This document shows positions 7,567 through 12,182 of a DNA stretch of 12,182 bases, piece after piece. The notes below the pieces were generated by a model. It made no database searches. It saw only the letters and a list, made by a program, of their open reading frames with translations, and was not told the DNA's origin. A program made the position numbers and the translations under genes. The first letter of the stretch is position 1; the number at the start of each line of letters is the position of its first letter. Origin of the DNA: Pseudopedobacter saltans (GTDB lineage: Bacteria; Bacteroidota; Bacteroidia; Chitinophagales; Chitinophagaceae); assembly GCA_003241175.1 (NCBI GenBank), contig QFOI01000060.1, forward strand, positions 1-12,182. The letters run 5' to 3'.

Positions 7567-7603
7567 TTACTGCATCCTCGGCCCTGTGCGTTGGATGCAA
7601 TAA
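7567..7603 (-). promoter_or_regulatory. Intercistronic hairpin between atpE and atpF
   Basis: On the minus-strand transcript, TTATTGCATCC (7603-7593) pairs with GGATGCAGTAA (7577-7567): an 11-bp stem with one G-U wobble and a 15-base loop, followed by TTTT and then an A run. It starts about 20 bases after the atpE stop. It could protect the 3' end of an atpB-atpE message, or terminate part of the transcription so that the c subunit is made in excess. The T tract is short, so full termination is unlikely. Confidence 0.55.
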
Positions 7604-7623
7604 CTCAAAATTGTGGCGATTGA

Positions 7624-7866
7624 TTATTTCAATACAGCCAATAAACCTGCGATAACAGCGAAAAGACAAACACCCTCGATGAAGGCTGCAGTCAAAATCA
7701 TGCTACCTCTAATGTCGCTAGCTGCTTCTGGTTGACGAGCGATGCTTTCGCAAGCACTTTTACCGATCATACCAATACCAATACCTGCACCAATTGCAGC
7801 GATACCTGCACCAATAGCACCTCCGATAGGAGCTGAGCTAACTGCTTGTAACAATGTGTTTAACAT
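7624..7866 (-). CDS. atpE: F1Fo ATP synthase subunit c (proteolipid)
   Basis: This 80-residue protein forms the rotating c-ring that carries protons through the membrane. It has two membrane helices: a glycine-rich first helix (about 14-36, GGAIGAGIAAIGAGIGIGMI) and a second (about 54-78), joined by the polar loop ARQPEA that contacts F1. The proton-carrying carboxylate is E64 in AFIEGVCLFAVI. The residue after it is glycine, and the first helix has isoleucine where Na+-type rings such as that of Ilyobacter tartaricus have glutamine. Both point to proton coupling. The ATG at 7866 lies 46 bp after atpB. The gene is followed by a hairpin before atpF. Confidence 0.97.
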   Translation of the reverse strand: MLNTLLQAVSSAPIGGAIGAGIAAIGAGIGIGMIGKSACESIARQPEAASDIRGSMILTAAFIEGVCLFAVIAGLLAVLK

Positions 7867-7912
7867 ACCAATTGTTGATTTTAAAATATAAAAAAAATTA
7901 AGAATTCACTTA

Positions 7913-9049
7913 TTAATGGTGGTCATCTTCAATAATCGACTGACTAATGAATACCGCAGTCAAATTCGTAAAGATAAATGCCTGAATAAAAGCCACAAGC
8001 AACTCCACAAAATCCATAAAAATTACAAACGCAATAGATACAGGAGAGAACCCATAGCCTGCAACAGGACTCATATGTCCAAAAATGAAAATTAAAGAAA
8101 TGAAACTCAAAATCACAATGTGACCAGCAGTCATATTGGCAAAAAGACGAATCATTAAAGCCGCAGGACGAATAATTAATCCAAGTAATTCTACTGGAAT
8201 CATGATAAACTTAACTAGGACTGGAACACCCGGAAACCAAAATAAATGTCCCCAAAACTTACCTGTTGTGCTAAAAAGGATAACAATAAATGCAAGCAAA
8301 GCCAATACAAATGTAAAGGCAATATTACCAGACACATTAGCCGATCCAGGTATCAATCCCAATAAGTTATTGATTAAAATAAAGAAAAATACAGTCAATA
8401 AGAAAGGCATGTATCTTTCGTAATTATGTCCCAAATAAGGTTTTGCAACATCGTCCCTTACAAAAGTAATCACTGGCTCTATTGCATTTTGGAATCCTGA
8501 AGGAGCAACTTTAGAACCACGTTTTTTATACACGCTAGCCACGTAGAGCATTAGTATAATCAATAGAACCGCAGCAAATATCAATTGTGCAGCACCTTTG
8601 GTTACTGAGAAATCATATACCTTCTTGCCACCTACAGGAGGTTTTTCTTTTAAAGATAATAGAGAGGAATAAACCACTACACTTGAATCTTTGGTACCGT
8701 CAACCTTAGCGCCTACTATAGCACTACCTTCTTCATCCGAAAATTTGAAACCTTTATAAGAAGTCCCCTTTTCAGTAGCTTCCTCCAAGTGCGAGGCAGA
8801 AAAAATATTCAACCCATCTTCTTTGGAATACAGAATGATAGGCAAAGGCAAACCAAAGTTTTTTTGTCCAAAACTGAAAATATGGAATTTATGTGCATCA
8901 AGAACGTGACCGATAATAGATTTACCAGCATCGTAAGACTCTTCTTCCTTTGTTTGCTCTTTTTCTTGGGCATTCACAGAAAAAGAAACACATGCCATAA
9001 AAATCGTCAAAGCTAATATCAGTAACGATTTCAAGCTTTTAGATACCAT
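7913..9049 (-). CDS. atpB: F1Fo ATP synthase subunit a, with signal peptide and periplasmic extension
   Basis: This is the stator subunit that forms the two proton half-channels against the c-ring. At 378 residues it is about 100 longer than E. coli subunit a (271). The extra part is N-terminal: a Sec-type signal peptide (about 1-27, likely cut after VNA) and a polar segment (28-150) expected in the periplasm, before the first conserved membrane helix (about 153-172). The core holds the essential arginine R301 in MIRLFANMTAGH, and E349 and Q356 in DFVELLVAFIQAF. H310 and E349 occupy the positions of E. coli E219 and H245, so the pair is swapped. The ATG at 9049 gives a convincing signal peptide. 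It is the first gene of the operon and has a promoter directly upstream. Confidence 0.96.
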   Translation of the reverse strand: MVSKSLKSLLILALTIFMACVSFSVNAQEKEQTKEEESYDAGKSIIGHVLDAHKFHIFSFGQKNFGLPLPIILYSKEDGLNIFSASHLEEATEKGTSYKGFKFSDEEGSAIVGAKVDGTKDSSVVVYSSLLSLKEKPPVGGKKVYDFSVTKGAAQLIFAAVLLIILMLYVASVYKKRGSKVAPSGFQNAIEPVITFVRDDVAKPYLGHNYERYMPFLLTVFFFILINNLLGLIPGSANVSGNIAFTFVLALLAFIVILFSTTGKFWGHLFWFPGVPVLVKFIMIPVELLGLIIRPAALMIRLFANMTAGHIVILSFISLIFIFGHMSPVAGYGFSPVSIAFVIFMDFVELLVAFIQAFIFTNLTAVFISQSIIEDDHH

Positions 9050-9068
9050 AATTTTTCAAAATTTGGCG

Positions 9069-9099
9069 CAAAGATACAGTCATTGAGACTAAAAACACA
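9069..9099 (-). promoter_or_regulatory. Promoter of the atp operon
   Basis: On the minus strand TATCTTTG (9069-9076) matches the Bacteroidetes -7 consensus TANNTTTG exactly. TGTG (9096-9099), one mismatch from TTTG, lies 19 bases upstream as the -33 element. Transcription would start about 10-15 bases before the atpB ATG at 9049. No clear Shine-Dalgarno sequence follows. The 113-bp gap to the DUF1634 gene holds no strong terminator, so some read-through from upstream is possible. Confidence 0.6.
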
Positions 9100-9162
9100 T
9101 TTTAAAAAGGAAAATTTGTCTAAAAAGTTATTATTTTTTTAACAATCGTTTTTTAAACCCAT

Positions 9163-9558
9163 CTAACCCAAACCGCCCATTACACTCACCGAAATAATAG
9201 CAAGCACGATTAGCGTGATGACCATATACATTTTGTCCTTTTCCAACGCATAACCGAATAAGGAAAACAAGATACGAACTGTTGGCGTAGCAAGCAAAAC
9301 AATTATGCCTAAAGTAATGACATCTCGTCCTTTTCCATTAAAAATGCCAACAAACATTTTATGAACGTAATCAAAAAAAGCATCATCTTTTTCAATATAA
9401 TGGGCATATTGATTGCCAACTGCCTCATTTCCATGACGATAGAGATAAACAACACCTCCAATAATAGCAAACAGCAAAGCAAGATACACTCCATAGCGCA
9501 ACACTTTACTAATTGCCAATTCTATATCTGTATCTTTTATTTTAGAGAAAAAAGCCAT
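9163..9558 (-). CDS. DUF1634 family membrane protein
   Basis: This small integral membrane protein (131 residues) has three predicted helices (about 21-40, 78-103, 110-129) and a polar loop between the first two. The stretch ITLGIIVLLATPTVRILFSL, followed by a charged segment (ALEKDKMY) and a hydrophobic C-terminus, fits the DUF1634 family. Genes of this family are typically found beside a TauE/SafE permease. Here it starts nine bases after the stop of such a gene, so the two are almost certainly co-transcribed and the products may work together. Its own function is unknown. The ATG at 9558 is the natural start. It reads towards atpB, 113 bp away. Confidence 0.8.
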   Translation of the reverse strand: MAFFSKIKDTDIELAISKVLRYGVYLALLFAIIGGVVYLYRHGNEAVGNQYAHYIEKDDAFFDYVHKMFVGIFNGKGRDVITLGIIVLLATPTVRILFSLFGYALEKDKMYMVITLIVLAIISVSVMGGLG

Positions 9559-9567
9559 AATTACTTA

Positions 9568-10395
9568 TTAATGATACAATCCTTTATAAATCATGTTAAG
9601 CGCTAGTAGCATAATGACAATGGCGAAAAAAACGCGAAGGTTTTTCACGTTTGACTTCACCAAGATCTTGGCACCAAGCATAGCTCCCAGCAATACGCCA
9701 ATAACAACCGGCATACATAAACCTGGTTCAATATAGCCCCTTTGCAGGTAAACTACGGCACTAGCAGTAGCTGTTACACCCATCATAAAATTGCTAGTGG
9801 TGGTCGACACTTTGAATGGAACTTTCATAATATTATCCATGGCGATCACTTTAAATGCACCCGAACCAATCCCTAACAATCCAGACAGAACTCCTGCTAC
9901 AACCATCATGACAAATCCGCCAACGACATTAACGATCCCATATTTGGTAATACCATTGGAAGTCGGATATGTCCCCGGAAGCTTCAGCCAAATTGCCAAC
10001 CTACTGGATTCAATATTGCTATTGACTTCTTTTTTCAAAAAAGAATTGACACCATTGAAAATAAGTACCAACCCAAAAACAACCGCTACCACGTTGGTCG
10101 GAACAAAAGCCGCTACGACAGTGCCCAAAACAGCGCCCACTGTGGTGGCAATCTCCAAGAACATACCCAATCTTATATTACTAATCCCCTCTTTGACGTA
10201 CGCAGCAGCCGATCCAGAAGAAGTGGCGATCACAGATACTAATGCGGTCCCGATTGCATAATGAATATCCACCCCCAATAAGACTGTCAGTAGTGGGATA
10301 ATCACCGCACCACCACCTAAACCAGTAAGTGAACCTATAAAGCCGGCAGCGACTGCTCCAAACAAAACAATAAGGGAAAAAACTAAAATGGTCAT
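9568..10395 (-). CDS. Sulfite exporter TauE/SafE family permease (DUF81)
   Basis: This inner-membrane permease of about eight helices belongs to a family linked to export or uptake of sulfite, sulfoacetate and other organic anions. The substrate here cannot be told from sequence. The 275-residue protein shows the family's internal duplication: GSLTGLGGGAVIIPLL (21-36) near the N-terminus and SGLLGIGSGAFKVIAM (171-186) in the second half, each starting a repeat. I chose the ATG at 10395 (MTILVFSLIV). An upstream TTG at 10413 would add only six residues and lies between the -7 element and the ATG. It is first in a two-gene unit with DUF1634. Confidence 0.9.
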   Translation of the reverse strand: MTILVFSLIVLFGAVAAGFIGSLTGLGGGAVIIPLLTVLLGVDIHYAIGTALVSVIATSSGSAAAYVKEGISNIRLGMFLEIATTVGAVLGTVVAAFVPTNVVAVVFGLVLIFNGVNSFLKKEVNSNIESSRLAIWLKLPGTYPTSNGITKYGIVNVVGGFVMMVVAGVLSGLLGIGSGAFKVIAMDNIMKVPFKVSTTTSNFMMGVTATASAVVYLQRGYIEPGLCMPVVIGVLLGAMLGAKILVKSNVKNLRVFFAIVIMLLALNMIYKGLYH

Positions 10396-10418
10396 ACAAA
10401 TATTTAAATACAAGATTG

Positions 10419-10426
10419 CAAATGTA
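10419..10426 (-). promoter_or_regulatory. Promoter -7 element for the TauE/SafE-DUF1634 unit
   Basis: TACATTTG on the minus strand is an exact match to TANNTTTG, 23 bases before the ATG at 10395. No good TTTG sits 19-21 bases upstream; that position is occupied by the palindrome at 10438-10452. This may mean an activator-dependent or regulated promoter. Confidence 0.45.
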
Positions 10427-10437
10427 AAACTCTCCGC

Positions 10438-10452
10438 ACCAAATCTTTTGGT
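10438..10452. repeat. Palindrome ACCAAA-N3-TTTGGT upstream of the TauE/SafE gene
   Basis: A perfect six-base inverted repeat with a three-base centre lies about 20 bases upstream of the -7 element, and 10 bases after the cupin gene's stop. Its spacing suits an operator overlapping the -33 region. Alternatively it is a weak hairpin at the end of the cupin transcript, although no T run follows on the minus strand. Confidence 0.5.
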
Positions 10453-10462
10453 TCTTGTTGGA

Positions 10463-11347
10463 TTAAACCATTTTCAATGCAGAGCTTGCCTCCTCAAAAA
10501 TCTTCTTTTGCTTCCAGTTATACCATTTTACAGGCATAGTTTTTTTCATTAAGGTATCGATATTTCGCATGCCAACAAGATTCCAAACGCCATGCATTTT
10601 ACCGGAAAAACTTGTATTGAGCGCGCGCAGGCTCATCGCAAATCCACTATCCAAATATTCCATATGATGCCAATAACCGCCAGGCATGAACAGCGTGTCA
10701 CCATGCTCCAATATCAGATCATAACCTTTTGCCTGCTCCAGTGCAGGAAATTTTTTTAGATCGATTTTAGAATGTTCTGCATCGTAGTATCTAGAAAAAT
10801 CAACCATACTTAACACCTCAAATGGTTTGCGATACAATAAATGCTGCTCTGAATGAGGAAACAGCAATATGCGCTTCCGTCCCATGAATTGTGTATGTAA
10901 AATATGACTCAGGTCAATATCAAAATGCATATGCGTAATCGCCCCCTCTCCTCCCACGAACAACATGGGCATCGCTTTTACAAATCCATGCATCAGATTA
11001 TCAGGCCATGTAAAATCCTTTTTGAGATCGGGCGCTTTACTGAAAACGTTGAAAAGAAAAATCCGCCATTCTGCCGGACCGTTTCGCACCATATCAATAT
11101 ACTCACCAAAGGTTGTATAATCATCCGCTTTGTTGATGGGTGTGTATGCGTCACTTTTTATATTGTTGTATATGCCGACCTTTTCATGTCCAGCTTTTTC
11201 TTTGAGGTAATCCCAGTTCCATTTGGTAAAAGCGGGCCAATCATGTGCCAATTTTCGGATAACCAAAGGCTTATTTTTCAGATAATAATTTTGTTTGAAA
11301 TCCTCATCCGAAATCGTATCCACAACATCAATATTTTCCAAAATCAT
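10463..11347 (-). CDS. Cupin-like (Cupin_8/JmjC-type) protein resembling Fe(II)/2-oxoglutarate hydroxylases
   Basis: This is a 294-residue soluble protein with a double-stranded beta-helix fold. The likely iron ligands are H141 and D143 in ITHMHFDID and H227 in FMPGGYWHH. The run GRKRILLFPHSEQ then GDTLFMPGGYWHH parallels human FIH (KRCILFPPDQ, GDVLYIPMYWWHH), and K158 falls on the FIH lysine that binds 2-oxoglutarate. A dioxygenase acting on a protein, peptide or small molecule is therefore likely, though the substrate is unknown. The ATG at 11347 (MILENIDVVD) matches the family N-terminus. A TTG at 11380 would add 11 residues but lies in the promoter's -33 element. It is 67 bp upstream of the TauE/SafE gene and divergent from the thioredoxin-like gene. 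Confidence 0.87.
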   Translation of the reverse strand: MILENIDVVDTISDEDFKQNYYLKNKPLVIRKLAHDWPAFTKWNWDYLKEKAGHEKVGIYNNIKSDAYTPINKADDYTTFGEYIDMVRNGPAEWRIFLFNVFSKAPDLKKDFTWPDNLMHGFVKAMPMLFVGGEGAITHMHFDIDLSHILHTQFMGRKRILLFPHSEQHLLYRKPFEVLSMVDFSRYYDAEHSKIDLKKFPALEQAKGYDLILEHGDTLFMPGGYWHHMEYLDSGFAMSLRALNTSFSGKMHGVWNLVGMRNIDTLMKKTMPVKWYNWKQKKIFEEASSALKMV

Positions 11348-11350
11348 ATT

Positions 11351-11381
11351 CGAATGTAAAAATCTTTTACAGAGGGACAAA
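11351..11381 (-). promoter_or_regulatory. Promoter of the cupin-like gene, nearly abutting its start codon
   Basis: On the minus strand TTTG (11378-11381), a 19-base spacer and TACATTCG (11351-11358, one mismatch to TANNTTTG) form a good Bacteroidetes promoter. Only three bases separate the -7 element from the ATG at 11347. The transcript would be leaderless or the real start would lie downstream, but family similarity supports this ATG. Confidence 0.5.
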
Positions 11382-11468
11382 ATGAAAATTGCACCGATTT
11401 AGTTTTTATTAAGATTTTAGAACTAGATTTAATCTTTATTTTGTAGGCACTCTAAAATTAATTTTTAC
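11382..11468 (+). promoter_or_regulatory. Upstream region of the thioredoxin-like gene
   Basis: This AT-rich stretch between the divergent promoter of the cupin-like gene and the plus-strand ATG at 11469 must hold the promoter of the latter. TTATTTTG at 11436-11443 is one mismatch from TANNTTTG, but I find no matching -33 element. No Shine-Dalgarno sequence is visible. Nothing else is apparent. Confidence 0.25.
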
Positions 11469-12182
11469 ATGAAAAAAAAATTGTTCTCTATATTGTTAGT
11501 AACATGTCTTTCAACTTTTATACATGCCCAAAACGCCCTTACGGGTCGAGCAACCGTTACTATTGATGTTCGCCATTTAGAAGAGAAAGATGGGATATTT
11601 ACTTTGTCAGGGAATCAAATATTCGATAGTGCTTACATTAAAAACAATCAACTCATCTTTAAGAAAAATATCAAGGAACCTTTAGTTGTAGGATTGCGTT
11701 ACTATCCGAAATCGGCTTCTTATACCGACTATAAAACGACTCCAGCATTACCTAAAAATACTTTCTTTTTTTGCATTACTCCTGGCAACACATTGATCAT
11801 AGCAAACGATTCGCTGCAAACTTCTCAGATAGCCAAGCCAAATAAATATCAAAAGGAATATACTTATTTTGTAACCGAGTTAACAAAATATGAAGCGGAA
11901 AACATTGATCCTTTATGGAAGCAATTCCAAATGTATATGAAAAATGGCCCATCTGACTCCGCTTACCCCGCTCAAAGGAGAGCACAAATGGCTTCTGAAA
12001 TTGAGTGGGAAAGATTATATAAGCCATTCATAGAAAAGAATGCGTCGACAACACCTGTATCGTTACTCGTTTTAAGCAAATATTTTAACGAGGCCGGAGC
12101 TCACGTAAACATGAACAATATCATCTCCTTATTCGATAGGTTAAATAAAGAATATCAAAACTTACCAAGTGCATTAAAAATT
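11469..12182 (+). CDS. Secreted thioredoxin-family protein, DUF4369/TlpA-like N-terminal part (cut by window edge)
   Basis: This is the first 238 residues of an exported protein. A signal peptide (about 1-20, ending FIHAQ) is followed by a beta-rich domain: FTLSGNQIFDSAYIKNNQLI, then EPLVVGLRYY and an FFFCITPGNTLIIANDS segment. These match the DUF4369 pattern seen in Bacteroidetes thioredoxin-like proteins, where it precedes a helical linker and an AhpC/TSA-type thioredoxin domain. The helical part (about 140-238, with NKEYQNLPSALKI at the edge) looks like that linker. The catalytic CxxC domain would lie beyond the window, so redox function is inferred from architecture. The frame is open to the last base. 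The ATG at 11469 gives a typical lysine-rich signal peptide start. Confidence 0.72.
   Translation, partial: MKKKLFSILLVTCLSTFIHAQNALTGRATVTIDVRHLEEKDGIFTLSGNQIFDSAYIKNNQLIFKKNIKEPLVVGLRYYPKSASYTDYKTTPALPKNTFFFCITPGNTLIIANDSLQTSQIAKPNKYQKEYTYFVTELTKYEAENIDPLWKQFQMYMKNGPSDSAYPAQRRAQMASEIEWERLYKPFIEKNASTTPVSLLVLSKYFNEAGAHVNMNNIISLFDRLNKEYQNLPSALKI

Noticed and set aside
9100..9162. Possible terminator after the DUF1634 gene
   Set aside because: The region has A and T runs but only a very short, G-C-poor stem, so I cannot support a terminator.
9791..10261. 156-residue plus-strand open frame opposite the TauE/SafE gene
   Set aside because: Low-complexity Thr/Pro/Ile translation antisense to a hydrophobic membrane gene; a reverse-strand shadow.
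10396..10413. TTG start extending the TauE/SafE protein by six residues
   Set aside because: A good ATG follows at 10395 with a normal hydrophobic N-terminus, and the TTG falls between the -7 element and that ATG.
11348..11380. TTG start extending the cupin-like protein by 11 residues
   Set aside because: The TTG lies within the promoter's -33 element, and the ATG at 11347 gives the family-like N-terminus.

Overview
The window is chromosomal DNA from a member of the Bacteroidetes, most likely the Sphingobacteriaceae (Sphingobacterium/Pedobacter-like). I infer this from the low GC content, the long signal-peptide-bearing ATP synthase subunit a, a Bacteroidetes-style energy transducer of the TonB family, a DUF4369/TlpA-like thioredoxin precursor, and promoters of the Bacteroidetes TTTG-N19-21-TANNTTTG type. 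No RNA genes, CRISPR arrays, insertion sequences or prophage genes are visible. The content is mostly core housekeeping, and I do not see a clear new multi-gene system.

Layout. Positions 1-2049 (minus) hold a bifunctional RelA/SpoT-type (p)ppGpp synthetase/hydrolase whose last ~50 residues lie beyond the left edge. A 240-bp divergent gap follows, carrying a candidate rel promoter and a terminator-like hairpin. Next come a TonB-family protein (plus strand, about 2290-3285, no ATG start), a strong terminator, and folC (plus, 3396-4694). A bidirectional terminator at 4720-4753 separates folC from the converging ATP synthase operon.

The ATP synthase operon is on the minus strand, transcribed atpB-atpE-atpF-atpH-atpA (9049 down to 4773). 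It has a good promoter match just upstream of atpB and a hairpin between atpE and atpF. The genes encode the whole Fo sector (a, c, b), the delta stalk subunit and catalytic-head subunit alpha. Gamma, beta and epsilon are not in the window, and the strong terminator directly after atpA means the rest of F1 must be encoded elsewhere.

Upstream of atpB, also on the minus strand, are a DUF1634 membrane protein and a TauE/SafE family permease (9163-10395), a familiar two-gene pair with its own promoter. Next is a cupin/JmjC-like protein (10463-11347) whose iron-binding residues line up with the asparaginyl hydroxylase FIH. Its promoter nearly abuts the start codon. Divergent from it, on the plus strand, begins a secreted thioredoxin-family (DUF4369/TlpA-like) protein that runs off the right edge.

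Functionally the window joins energy conversion (ATP synthase; TonB use of the proton gradient), one-carbon metabolism (folC), the stringent response (rel), anion transport (TauE/SafE) and oxygen- or redox-linked accessory proteins. The most interesting points concern gene organisation and expression: the split atp operon, the atpE-atpF hairpin, the odd start of the TonB gene, and near-leaderless promoters.
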